DNA from: Sinimarinibacterium arenosum | GTDB lineage: Bacteria > Pseudomonadota > Gammaproteobacteria > Nevskiales > Nevskiaceae | Assembly: GCF_005047655.1 (NCBI RefSeq) | Contig: NZ_SUKF01000003.1 | Span: forward strand, 372,001-436,000 | Direction of reading: 5' to 3' | DNA: 64,000 bases | Shown: piece after piece, positions 7,927 to 16,135 of the stretch | Layout of the letters: the number at the start of each line of letters is the position of its first letter | Numbering within the stretch: position 1 is the first letter of the stretch | The notes under the pieces: model-generated | Database searches by the model: none | What the model saw: the letters and a program-made list of their open reading frames with translations, nothing else | Told to the model about the DNA's origin: nothing | Position numbers and translations under genes: made by a program

Positions 7927-10041
7927 ATGGCGATTCCAGCCACCTTGACCGCGCCCGTGCGCAAGACTTTCCAATTCGGGGACCGTACTGTTGTTCTCGA
8001 AACCGGTGCGATCGCACGCCAGGCCACCGCAGCGGTGATCGTCAGCGTTGACGAAACCGTTGTCATGGTGTCTGTCGTGGCAAAGAAGGAAGCAAAGCCG
8101 GATCAGGATTTCTTCCCGCTGACCGTCGACTACATGGAGAAGTTCTACGCCGGCGGACGCATCCCCGGTGGCTTCTTCAAGCGTGAAGGGCGTCCGACTG
8201 AAAAGGAAACACTGACTTCGCGCCTCATCGACCGTCCGATTCGTCCGCTGTTCCCGGAGGGTTTCCGTAACGAAATTCAGATCGTGGCGACGGTGATGTC
8301 GCTGAATCCGGAAGTCGACGGTGAAATTCCTGCGATGATCGGTGCGTCCGCCGCGCTGGCATTGTCGGGCGTGCCGTTCCTCGGTCCGATCGGTGCTGCC
8401 AAGGTCGGTTACAAGGACGGTCACTATCTGCTGAACCCGAGCGCCACAGAGCTGAAGACTTCGGAGCTGGAGCTGATCGTCGCCGGCACCAAGGATGCGG
8501 TGCTGATGGTTGAATCCGAAGCCCAGATGCTGTCCGAAGCGGTGATGTTGGGGGCGGTTCTGTTTGGGCACGAGCAGATGCAGGCGGTGATCCAGGCCAT
8601 CAACGAGTTTGCCGCTGAAGCCGGCAAGGCGAAGTGGGACTGGAGCGCTGCGGACAGCACTTCGGTGCAGGCGTTTGCGCAGTCGTACGAAGAGCGCATC
8701 GCTGCTGCGTACTCCATCATGGACAAGCAGAGCCGCTACGCGGCCATGGGCGAGATTCGCGCGGACGCAGTTGCTGCGCGCCCGGCCGATGCGCCGTTTA
8801 GCGAAAATCAGTTGAAGACCGAGCTGCATGACATCGAAGCCAAGGTCGTGCGTCATCGCATCCTTGACGGGCAGCCGCGCATTGACGGCCGTGATCGCAC
8901 GACCGTGCGTCCACTGGCGATGCAGACCGGCGTGCTGCCGCGTGCGCATGGTTCGGCGCTGTTTACGCGCGGTGAAACACAGGCGATCGCGGTAACCACG
9001 CTGGGCACCGGCAAGGACTACCAGATCATGGATGCGATCAGTGGCGAGTGGCATGAGCACTTCATGTTCCACTACAACTTCCCGGCGTACTGCGTCGGCG
9101 AAACCGGGCGCATGAACGCACCCAAGCGTCGCGAGATCGGTCATGGACGTCTGGCCAAGCGCGGTGTCGCGGCGGTGATGCCGGATCTGGACAAGGAATT
9201 CCCGTACGTCGTGCGCGTTGTATCGGAAATCACCGAATCCAATGGCTCTTCCTCGATGGCATCGGTTTGCGGTGCCTGTCTGGCCCTGATGGATGCGGGC
9301 GTGCCGATCAAGGCGCCGGTGGCGGGTGTTGCGATGGGCCTGATTCTCGAGGGCAGCCGGTGGGCAGTGTTGACTGACATTCTGGGTGATGAAGATCACC
9401 TGGGCGACATGGACTTCAAGGTTGCCGGTACGCGTGATGGCGTCACCGCGCTGCAGATGGACATCAAGATCACCGGTATCACCGGCGAAATCATGGCGCA
9501 GGCGCTGCAGCAGGCCAAGGATGCACGCATGCACATTCTTGAGGCGATGGAGCAGGTGCTGCCGAAAGCGCGCATGGATCTTTCGCCGCATGCGCCGCGA
9601 ATCACCACGATCAAGATTCATCCGGACAAGATTCGCGAAGTGATCGGTAAGGGTGGCTCGACGATTCAGTCGATCACCAAGGAAACCGGTACGCAGATTG
9701 ACATCAGCGACGATGGCACTATCAAGATTGCTGCGGTTGATGGCGCCGCGGCGCAGGCTGCAGTTGATCGCATCAATTCGTTGACACGCGATGTCGAGGT
9801 CGGCGCGATTTATGAGGGCAAGGTGGCCAAGATCATGGACTTCGGCGCGTTCGTGACGATTGCTCCGGGCAAAGATGGTCTGGTTCACATCTCCCAGCTG
9901 GCCGAAAAGCGCGTTGAGCGCGTTGATGAGGTCGTCAAGGAAGGGCAGACCGTGCGCGTCAAGGTGCTGGAAGTCAGCCGCGACGGCAAGATTCGTCTGT
10001 CTATGAAGGAAGCGGCGTCAGAAGAAGCTGCCGCAGAGTAG
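7927..10041 (+). CDS. pnp: Polyribonucleotide nucleotidyltransferase (PNPase)
   Basis: Phosphorolytic 3'-5' exoribonuclease of the degradosome. 704 residues. Two RNase PH domains (about 10-230 and 315-545) are joined by an alpha-helical linker and followed by a KH domain (about 555-615, [15 protein letters not shown]) and an S1 domain (about 622-690). Catalytic-core motifs such as [23 protein letters not shown] and SSSMASVCG are present. I start at the ATG 7927 ([15 protein letters not shown]); a longer in-frame GTG reading from 7855 adds residues that look unlike any PNPase. An intrinsic terminator follows at 10053. Confidence 0.97.
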   Translation: MAIPATLTAPVRKTFQFGDRTVVLETGAIARQATAAVIVSVDETVVMVSVVAKKEAKPDQDFFPLTVDYMEKFYAGGRIPGGFFKREGRPTEKETLTSRLIDRPIRPLFPEGFRNEIQIVATVMSLNPEVDGEIPAMIGASAALALSGVPFLGPIGAAKVGYKDGHYLLNPSATELKTSELELIVAGTKDAVLMVESEAQMLSEAVMLGAVLFGHEQMQAVIQAINEFAAEAGKAKWDWSAADSTSVQAFAQSYEERIAAAYSIMDKQSRYAAMGEIRADAVAARPADAPFSENQLKTELHDIEAKVVRHRILDGQPRIDGRDRTTVRPLAMQTGVLPRAHGSALFTRGETQAIAVTTLGTGKDYQIMDAISGEWHEHFMFHYNFPAYCVGETGRMNAPKRREIGHGRLAKRGVAAVMPDLDKEFPYVVRVVSEITESNGSSSMASVCGACLALMDAGVPIKAPVAGVAMGLILEGSRWAVLTDILGDEDHLGDMDFKVAGTRDGVTALQMDIKITGITGEIMAQALQQAKDARMHILEAMEQVLPKARMDLSPHAPRITTIKIHPDKIREVIGKGGSTIQSITKETGTQIDISDDGTIKIAAVDGAAAQAAVDRINSLTRDVEVGAIYEGKVAKIMDFGAFVTIAPGKDGLVHISQLAEKRVERVDEVVKEGQTVRVKVLEVSRDGKIRLSMKEAASEEAAAE

Positions 10042-10052
10042 TTGCATGCAGC

Positions 10053-10087
10053 AAGGGTCGGCCTCCGTTTCGGTGGCCGGCCCTTTT
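10053..10087 (+). terminator. Intrinsic terminator after pnp
   Basis: Long GC-rich stem between AAGGGTCGGCCTCC and GGTGGCCGGCCCTT with two mismatches and a short loop, ending in TTTT. It closes the operon 12 bases after the pnp stop codon. Confidence 0.85.
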
Positions 10088-10140
10088 CAGTTTGAAGACA
10101 GTGTCGATCCGTCATGGCATCTGCCGGAATTCCCGGTAGC

Positions 10141-10260
10141 GCATATAGACGGACAAAAAAATACCCCCCAGGGGAGGGGGGCAAAGTGCGAGAAAGGCGC
10201 TTGGCCTTTCTGGAGGAGACTTTACTGACCCGGTCGAGCCCCGGCTTCACCGGGTTTTTC
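10141..10260 (+). ncRNA. Candidate small RNA between pnp and phaR
   Basis: No open reading frame explains this stretch, yet it holds three stem-loops in a row: CCCCCC/GGGGGG (10164-10181, loop AGGGGA), an 8-pair stem AGAAAGGC/GCCTTTCT (10191-10211), and a T-run terminator (10228-10260). This is the layout of a free-standing small RNA, and a terminator here is otherwise redundant because pnp already ends in one. A possible -10 (CATATAG at 10142) lies just before, without a clear -35. Several GGA triplets are exposed in the first loop and in the linker GGAGGAG. Transcription is not shown by the sequence. Confidence 0.3.
10228..10260 (+). terminator. Intrinsic terminator of the candidate small RNA
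   Basis: Seven-base-pair stem ACCCGGT (10228-10234) / ACCGGGT (10249-10255) followed by TTTTTC. The T run is on the plus strand only, so it cannot serve phaR, which is transcribed from the opposite strand. Confidence 0.7.
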
Positions 10261-10444
10261 GTTTCCGCGTCATGTTGCAGTGCAGTATAGGGATGACTTA
10301 CTTCGATGTCAACGAAATAAACGAATATTTAAGTCAAACAAAAACAAGAACTTATTATTGAAATGCGCTCAATATGTGACGCAGGTGTCACTTCTTGTGC
10401 CCGAGTGCATCAGCGACAAGCGCCGAAGATTCGGGCTTCATGCC
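10261..10444. other. AT-rich intergenic stretch without a gene
   Basis: About 180 bases markedly richer in A+T than the surroundings and with stops in all useful frames. It holds TTGCAGTGCAG (10275-10285), the inverted repeat TGACTTA (10294-10300) / TAAGTCA (10330-10336), and the short palindrome GTGAC-N6-GTCAC (10376-10391). It forms the 3' flank of phaR, for which I see no clear minus-strand T-run terminator. Confidence 0.5.
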
Positions 10445-10969
10445 CTAGCTGTCTGACTTCTGCGTTTCGCTGATGGCTTCTTCGTCCAGTCCGGCGCGGC
10501 GTTTGATCGATTTCGCCGTCGTGGTCAGGTTGTGCAGGAACTCGCGCCGCACCGAGCGCCAGATCGGAACCTGTTTCTCGGCGAGCTCTTTGAGTGCGTG
10601 AATCGGTTGCTGCGCCTGGCCGAGCAGATCCTTCAGCTGATCCGAAAAGTGCTGCTGTTGCTGCTGAAACAGTTCGACGGAGAGTTCGAGATAACGTCCG
10701 ATACTGTTCTGCATTGGATCGCCGTAATAGCGAATGATGAACTCCAGCAGTTCAGTTGTGAAAATCGGATCACCGCCTTCTTCTTGCTCCGCGATCACCT
10801 GCAGCAGAATGCTGCGCGTGATGTCTTCGTGTGTTCGCTTGTCCTCGACTCGGAAGGCGATGTTCTGCAGCACCAGCTTGCGGATTTCCTCCAGCGTGAT
10901 GTAGCGGCTGATATGGGTATCGTACAAACGCCGGTTGGGGTACTTCTTGATGACACGAAGATCAGTCAT
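10445..10969 (-). CDS. phaR: Polyhydroxyalkanoate synthesis regulator PhaR
   Basis: DNA-binding repressor that senses polyhydroxyalkanoate granules and controls phasin and other PHA genes, according to the family. The 174-residue product opens with the PHB_acc_N DNA-binding domain (about 4-64: VIKKYPNRRLYDT, SRYITLEEIRKLV). One PHB_acc helical segment (about 70-110) follows, with LLEFIIRYYGDPMQ and a Gln-rich run, then a charged tail. No PHA synthase or phasin gene is in the window, so the target genes lie elsewhere; the gene implies that the host stores PHA. TGC/GCA repeats upstream suggest that it may control itself. Confidence 0.93.
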   Translation of the reverse strand: MTDLRVIKKYPNRRLYDTHISRYITLEEIRKLVLQNIAFRVEDKRTHEDITRSILLQVIAEQEEGGDPIFTTELLEFIIRYYGDPMQNSIGRYLELSVELFQQQQQHFSDQLKDLLGQAQQPIHALKELAEKQVPIWRSVRREFLHNLTTTAKSIKRRAGLDEEAISETQKSDS

Positions 10970-10990
10970 AAGGCCCTAATTCACATGGAA

Positions 10991-11016
10991 TGTTGCACTG
11001 AAATGCTGCATAGCAT
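10991..11016 (-). promoter_or_regulatory. Possible PhaR operator upstream of phaR
   Basis: Two copies of TG(T/C)TGCA at 10991-10997 and 11004-11010, the second inside the palindrome ATGCT-GCAT-AGCAT (11003-11016), 20-50 bases upstream of the phaR start. PhaR proteins are reported to bind TGC-rich sites of the TTGC/GCA kind, so self-repression is plausible. This is inference from spacing and motif type only. Confidence 0.35.
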
Positions 11017-11026
11017 CATGCCAGAA

Positions 11027-11953
11027 TCAGTGCGCACCCTCCACCGTGGGGTGCCGGACGGTCGCAACCGCGTCGCTGCGCCAGTGTGCAACTCCCCAGT
11101 TCAACACTTCCTGCGCTGATGCTGACAACAGTGAGACCGGCGGCTGCTGTCCAAGCCACTGCAGACATCGCGCGAGGTTGGCGCCGGGTTTGCGCTCATC
11201 CAGGGGGTCGGCATGGTTCTGCTTCGACAGCTTGAGTCCGCGTGCATCCAGAAGGACCGGCAGATGCCGGTATTGTGGAGGGGCAAATTCAAGTGCGGCC
11301 ATCACCTGTAATTGTCGGAAGGTCGATCCCAGCAGGTCGGCGCCGCGCACGACTTCAGTGATGCACTGAGCGTGCTCGTCAACCGCACAGGCCAGTTGGT
11401 AGCCGATGACCGCGTCTGCGCGGCGCACGGTGAAATCACCGATCTCGTGTGCTGCGTTACGGACTTGCAGGCCTTGCCAGGCGTCGACGAATTGCAGCTG
11501 TCCCTCTGCAATACGGAGCCGCAAAGCATGTCCAGCGTGAGGCAAGTCAAGATCGCGGCAGGTGCCTGGATACACGGGGCCATCCGGTCCGTCGTGCGCG
11601 CTGTGTTGCAGTTGCGCCCGGGTGCAGCGACAGGCATATAGCCGGCTGTGCTGTTCCAGGGTCGCCAGAGCAGACTGGTATTCGTCCAGATGCCGCCGCT
11701 GATAACGCGGTGATGCATCCCAGTGCAATCCATGGCGCTCCAACTGACGCAGAATCTGCGAGTCAATGCCGGGAACGCAGCGTGGCTGATCCAGATCGTC
11801 AATGCGCAGCAGCCATTGCCCACTCATGGAGCGCGCCTGAAGGTAACTCGCCGTTGCGGTCAGCAGTGAACCGAGATGCAGCGGTCCGCTTGGGGTTGGC
11901 GCGAAGCGTCCCCGATACGGAGTGGCGGGCGGGTTGGATGGAGAATGGTGCAT
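11027..11953 (-). CDS. gluQ: tRNA glutamyl-Q(34) synthetase GluQ
   Basis: Attaches glutamate to queuosine 34 in tRNA-Asp. The 308-residue protein resembles the catalytic half of glutamyl-tRNA synthetase and lacks the anticodon-binding domain, the mark of GluQ. The class I motifs are GPLHLGSL (HIGH type) and KLSKQN (KMSKS type). The zinc site is visible as CRC followed by YPGTC. I start at ATG 11953 (MHHSPSNPP); a longer reading to 11995 adds 14 unlikely residues. In E. coli gluQ follows dksA; here it sits beside phaR, and queF is 6 kb away, so two queuosine-related genes are in the window. Confidence 0.93.
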   Translation of the reverse strand: MHHSPSNPPATPYRGRFAPTPSGPLHLGSLLTATASYLQARSMSGQWLLRIDDLDQPRCVPGIDSQILRQLERHGLHWDASPRYQRRHLDEYQSALATLEQHSRLYACRCTRAQLQHSAHDGPDGPVYPGTCRDLDLPHAGHALRLRIAEGQLQFVDAWQGLQVRNAAHEIGDFTVRRADAVIGYQLACAVDEHAQCITEVVRGADLLGSTFRQLQVMAALEFAPPQYRHLPVLLDARGLKLSKQNHADPLDERKPGANLARCLQWLGQQPPVSLLSASAQEVLNWGVAHWRSDAVATVRHPTVEGAH

Positions 11954-12091
11954 GTTGACGATGTGCGCCGTTTCACGGATTGAGCGCCGTCGCATGCTAC
12001 ATTAAGTCCAGCGCGCATCCTGATCAAAGCCAGCTTAAATGGAACCGGAAGAACCTTGCCCTAGAACCGTCTACGCGATACGGAGGCGGCG

Positions 12092-12892
12092 ATGACTTTG
12101 CGGGCCGTACTGTTTGATGTCGACGGCACACTTGCCGATACAGAAGCTCTGGGGCACCGGCCAGCCTACAACCGGGCCTTCCGCAAACTGGGCCTCGAAT
12201 TTCGTTGGGGACCCAAGCTGTATCGACGCTTGCTGAAGCAGCCCGGAGGGCGCGAGCGTCTGAAATACTACGTTCAGCACTATCACCCTGACCTGGGTGC
12301 GGAGCAGGCCGAGGCGGACGCCTGTTTGGATGCCTGGATCGCCAAAGTGCATGAACTCAAATCGAAATATTTTCGCCGACGCATGCGCCAAGGCCGTGTG
12401 CCATTGCGACCTGGGATCGCACGCATCATGCGCGAAGCGCGCAGCAACAATCTGAAGCTCGCGATCGTGACCAATGCCAGCCTGAAAACGCTGAAGCCCG
12501 TGCTGAAGTACTGCATGGGTCCGGAGCTCGCAGCTGAAATCGAAGTGATTGCGAGCGGTGAGGAAGTGCACTGCAAGAAACCGGCACCCGATGTCTATCG
12601 GCTCGCGATGCTGCGGCTGGGTGTCAGTCCCGATGAATGCGTGGCGCTCGAAGATTCCGAGATGGGGCTGAAGGCGGCAACTGCAGCCGGCGTGCCGGCA
12701 GTCGTCACGGTCAATAGTGACACTCTGGAACAGAACTTCGCGGATGCGCGATTGGTCGTCAGCTGTCTCGGGGAGCCGGGTGCTCCAGCGGCGCTTCTGA
12801 AGGGGAGCTTTGACGGGCCGAATTGGGTCACGATTGAGACCCTGAAGCAGATCAATCGAAAATACGGTGCTGCGCACGCTCGCGCTGCCTAG
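12092..12892 (+). CDS. HAD-superfamily phosphatase (CbbY/Gph-like)
   Basis: Predicted Mg-dependent phosphomonoesterase of the haloacid dehalogenase superfamily; cytosolic. 266 residues: motif I DVDGT at 9-13 with the nucleophile D9, a helical cap domain (about 20-105) rich in Arg/Lys, motif II VTNAS, motif III lysine in HCKKPAPDVY, and motif IV LEDSEMG. The closest general resemblance is to CbbY-type sugar phosphatases, but the substrate cannot be read from sequence. It lies 68 bases before the AGPS-like gene on the same strand and is probably the first gene of that operon. It is divergent from gluQ. Confidence 0.85.
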   Translation: MTLRAVLFDVDGTLADTEALGHRPAYNRAFRKLGLEFRWGPKLYRRLLKQPGGRERLKYYVQHYHPDLGAEQAEADACLDAWIAKVHELKSKYFRRRMRQGRVPLRPGIARIMREARSNNLKLAIVTNASLKTLKPVLKYCMGPELAAEIEVIASGEEVHCKKPAPDVYRLAMLRLGVSPDECVALEDSEMGLKAATAAGVPAVVTVNSDTLEQNFADARLVVSCLGEPGAPAALLKGSFDGPNWVTIETLKQINRKYGAAHARAA

Positions 12893-12960
12893 GTCTCTCG
12901 CCACCGAGCCGCGCAGCTTCACCGTGGCTCGATATACTCGCCTTCCGCAGAACGCCGGGG

Positions 12961-14559
12961 GTGAGCATGCGACGCTGGAACGGGTGGGGTGACGAGAATG
13001 ATCATCACGAGCTCAACGAGGATGCGCGCGCTTTTTTGCGTGAGCGGCTGGGGCCGGGAAATCCGCGCGCGGATGCGACGCTTGAGGCAGCCCTTGCGGC
13101 AGTTCCGTCGAGCCGCATCTCCGAATCGCCACTGATCAAAACGGATGCGCGCCAGCGTCTGCTGCATGCGCGCGGGCACAGCTTCCCCGATTGGGTCGCG
13201 ATGCGCGCCGGCCGAATGGGTCCGTTCGCCGACGGCGTTGCCTTGCCGGAAAGCCACGACGATGCTGCGCGTACGCTGGCAGAAGCGCGCAAGCTGGGCG
13301 CAACGGTCGTGCCGTACGGTGGCGGCACCAGTGTCGTCGGCCATCTGAACGTACCGCAGGACGACCGGCCGGTCGTCAATATCTCGCTGGAGCGGATGCA
13401 CCGGCTGATGTCGCTGGACGACAGGAGTTACCAGGCGACGTTTGGCGCAGGAACTCCGGGGCCGCAGGTTGAAGCGCAGCTGCGCGCGCATGGATTCATG
13501 CTCGGCCATTTCCCGCAGTCCTATCAATATTCAACCGTGGGCGGCTGGGTAGTGACCCGATCGTCTGGACAGCAGTCGCTGCGCTACGGGCGCATCGAGC
13601 AGTTGTTTGCTGGCGGCCGTCTGACGACCCCGCGCGGCGAGTTGCGGGTCGGCGGCGTGCCGGCATCGTCTGCGGGGCCTGATCTGCGTGAATGGGTCAT
13701 GGGCAGCGAAGGACGGCTTGGCCTGCTGACGGAGGTCGATGTGCGCTTACGTCGGCTACCGCAGTGCGAATACTTTCATGTCGTGTTCTTCCCTGGCTGG
13801 GAGGCGGCGCTCGAAGGTGTCCGCGCGTTGTCGCAGGCAGAGTTGCCGTTGTCGATGTTGCGTGTTTCAAATGAAGTCGAGACTGACACCCAGCTGCAGT
13901 TGGCCGGGCATCCCAAACTGATTCGCTGGCTGCAGCGCTACCTCGGGATGCGCGGCATTCAGCAGGGGCAGTGCATGATGGTCATGGGATTGACCGGGAG
14001 CGAGGCCGAATGTCGTCGAATGCGTCGTGAGGCGCTTACAGTCGCCAAGCGGTTCCGCGGTGTCCATGTCGGCAAGGCAATGGGGCAGGCCTGGGCCAAG
14101 AACCGATTCCGCGGTCCGCTGCTGCGCAATTCGCTGTGGGACCTGGGATATGCGGCCGACACGGTTGAGACTTCGGTCAATTGGCCGAAGGTGACCAGCA
14201 CCATGCGCGCGATCGAGTCTGCCGCTGCGGAGGCCTTGAAGGCAGAGAACGAACGCGTCCATGCGTTCACGCACCTTTCACATATGTATCGCCAGGGCTG
14301 CAGTATCTATTCAACCTTCGTGTTCAGGTCGGCGGGTGATCCGGACGCCGATCTGCAGCGCTGGCGCCAGCTGAAAACTCGAGTGTCGGAGGCGATCGTT
14401 GCGCAAGGCGGGACGATCAGCCATCAGCACGGCGTTGGAGTCGATCACGCGCCGTATCTGCCGGCCGAAAAAGGTGCACTGGGCATCGATTTGATTCGCG
14501 CTGCGGCACGCGATATCGATCCGGACGGCATGATGAATCCCGGAAAGTTGTTTCTGTAA
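12961..14559 (+). CDS. Alkyldihydroxyacetonephosphate-synthase-like FAD-binding oxidoreductase
   Basis: Flavoenzyme of the VAO/PCMH fold. The 532 residues contain an FAD_binding_4 domain (about 85-265) and an FAD-oxidase C domain (about 275-530). Segments resemble eukaryotic AGPS, which swaps the acyl group of acyl-DHAP for a fatty alcohol to make ether lipids: YGGGTSVVG, GHFPQSYQYSTVGGW followed by TRSSG, FRGPLLRNSLWDLGYAADT, and a SHQHGVG box where AGPS has a triple histidine (here His-Gln-His). The start is GTG 12961 or ATG 12967. Bacterial members are often annotated only as FAD-linked oxidases, and the real substrate is unknown. It is followed after 28 bases by a glpD-type gene, which makes DHAP. 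Confidence 0.85.
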   Translation: MSMRRWNGWGDENDHHELNEDARAFLRERLGPGNPRADATLEAALAAVPSSRISESPLIKTDARQRLLHARGHSFPDWVAMRAGRMGPFADGVALPESHDDAARTLAEARKLGATVVPYGGGTSVVGHLNVPQDDRPVVNISLERMHRLMSLDDRSYQATFGAGTPGPQVEAQLRAHGFMLGHFPQSYQYSTVGGWVVTRSSGQQSLRYGRIEQLFAGGRLTTPRGELRVGGVPASSAGPDLREWVMGSEGRLGLLTEVDVRLRRLPQCEYFHVVFFPGWEAALEGVRALSQAELPLSMLRVSNEVETDTQLQLAGHPKLIRWLQRYLGMRGIQQGQCMMVMGLTGSEAECRRMRREALTVAKRFRGVHVGKAMGQAWAKNRFRGPLLRNSLWDLGYAADTVETSVNWPKVTSTMRAIESAAAEALKAENERVHAFTHLSHMYRQGCSIYSTFVFRSAGDPDADLQRWRQLKTRVSEAIVAQGGTISHQHGVGVDHAPYLPAEKGALGIDLIRAAARDIDPDGMMNPGKLFL

Positions 14560-14587
14560 TGCTCGCAATTCGCGTTGAGGCGCGCCC

Positions 14588-16126
14588 ATGAGCTCACGCA
14601 TCGAGTTGTCACATCTGCGCGATCATTACGATCTGGTGATCATCGGAGGCGGCATCACTGGCGCCGGCATCCTGCGCGAGGCCAGTGGGCGCGGTACGAG
14701 CGTCCTGCTGGTGGAGGCGCGCGACTTCGCGTCCGGAACCTCGTCTTGGTCGTCGAAGCTGGTACACGGCGGCCTGCGCTATCTTAAAAATGGCCAATGG
14801 CGGCTGACCCTGGAGTCTGTGCGCGAACGCCAGCGCCTGATGCGCGAGGCTCCCGGCCTGATCGATCCGCAGCCATTTCTGATGCCGATCTACGCCGGTG
14901 CCAAGCCAGGTCGCTGGTTGATGCAGATGGGCCTGCTGATTTACGACCTGATGGGCGGCGTACGCCGTTCGAGCTGGCTTGATCAAAATGCCGCACTCAA
15001 GCGAGTGCCGGCATTGGCACCCGATCGCCTGCTCGGTGCCGTGGCCTATGAAGATGCGCGCACTGACGACGCGCGTCTGGTCTTGCGTCTGATCTTTGAA
15101 GGACGGGCCGCCGGTGCCGATGTGCTGAACTACACCCGGGCGCAGCTGCGTTCTGAGGGCGGCCGTGTCAGCGGCGTGCAGTTGATTGACAGTCTGAGCG
15201 GGCAGCAGCGCGAAATCGGTGCCGGTGTCGTGATCAATGCAACGGGCGCCTGGGCGTCCGATATACCGGGTGCTCCGGCAGGGGCGCCTAAGCTGCGCCC
15301 TCTGCGTGGGAGCCATCTGGTATTTCCGAGTGCGCGGTGGCCCCTGACAGAGGCCGTGGGTTGGCTTCATCCGCGTGACCAGCGGCCGGTCTTCGCGTAT
15401 CCATGGGAAGGTGCGGTGCTGTATGGCACCACCGATCTCGATCACCTGGGAACTCCAGATCAGGCGGTCATCAATCCTGCCGAGGTCGATTACCTGATCG
15501 AGGCGCTGGATCGCCAGTTTCCCGCATTGCGATTGCGTGCGAGCGACGCGCTGGCGAGCTATTCCGGCGTGCGCCCGATCGTTGACGGAGGCAAGGCGGA
15601 TCCTTCAGCGGAGTCGCGCGAATCGGCAATGTGGCAGCAGCCCGGTCTGGTCGGTATCACCGGAGGCAAGCTGACCACGTTCAGAGTGACCGCGCGTCAG
15701 GTATTGCGCGAGGCTGCAAAGCAGTTGCCACAACTGGATCCGGGCCCCGAACGGCCGGTTTTCCAGCAACCCGACAATCCCGTCGACACGCATCACGGCC
15801 GTCGACTTCAGGGCCGCTTCGGTGCGCTGGCAGCTCGGTTACAGGCCGAAACCCCGGCGGATGAACTGCAGCCGATCGGTAGCACGCCGTATACCTGGGC
15901 CGAGCTGCGCTGGTCCGCGCGGCACGAGGCGGTGGTGTGCCTGAGTGACCTGATGATGCGGCGTACACGCCTGGGCCTCGTGTGTGCCGATGGTGGCAGC
16001 AGCTACCTTCCGCGCATTCTTCAAATCTGCGCTGAAGAGCTGGGCTGGGATGAAGCGCGATGTGCGGCCGAGTCCGATGCCTATCGACAGTACTGGCGGC
16101 GGCAGCATGCGCCGCCCGGCATCTGA
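14588..16126 (+). CDS. glpD: Aerobic glycerol-3-phosphate dehydrogenase (GlpD family)
   Basis: Membrane-associated flavoprotein that oxidises sn-glycerol 3-phosphate to dihydroxyacetone phosphate and passes electrons to quinone. 512 residues, normal length. The N-terminal Rossmann motif GGGITGAG is at 20-27, followed by SGTSSWSSKLVHGGLRYL-type GlpD signatures, LRGSHLVFP-like substrate-site sequence, YGTTDLDHLG, and a C-terminal DAO_C domain (about 400-505). It lies between the AGPS-like gene and the FGGY kinase with gaps of 28 and 9 bases, so it is very likely co-transcribed with both. No glpF or glpR is nearby, so this may not be the main glycerol-catabolic copy. Confidence 0.9.
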   Translation: MSSRIELSHLRDHYDLVIIGGGITGAGILREASGRGTSVLLVEARDFASGTSSWSSKLVHGGLRYLKNGQWRLTLESVRERQRLMREAPGLIDPQPFLMPIYAGAKPGRWLMQMGLLIYDLMGGVRRSSWLDQNAALKRVPALAPDRLLGAVAYEDARTDDARLVLRLIFEGRAAGADVLNYTRAQLRSEGGRVSGVQLIDSLSGQQREIGAGVVINATGAWASDIPGAPAGAPKLRPLRGSHLVFPSARWPLTEAVGWLHPRDQRPVFAYPWEGAVLYGTTDLDHLGTPDQAVINPAEVDYLIEALDRQFPALRLRASDALASYSGVRPIVDGGKADPSAESRESAMWQQPGLVGITGGKLTTFRVTARQVLREAAKQLPQLDPGPERPVFQQPDNPVDTHHGRRLQGRFGALAARLQAETPADELQPIGSTPYTWAELRWSARHEAVVCLSDLMMRRTRLGLVCADGGSSYLPRILQICAEELGWDEARCAAESDAYRQYWRRQHAPPGI

Positions 16127-16135
16127 GTCGGCTTC

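Noticed and set aside
7822-9888. 688-residue open frame on the minus strand across pnp
   Set aside because: Antisense to a certain PNPase gene; rich in His/Arg/Leu of the kind produced by reading GC-rich codons backwards. No recognisable domain.
10100-10260. Small protein gene in the pnp-phaR gap
   Set aside because: The 60-codon plus-strand frame from 10046 crosses the pnp terminator and the GC hairpins and has no family-like features; the hairpin layout fits RNA better.
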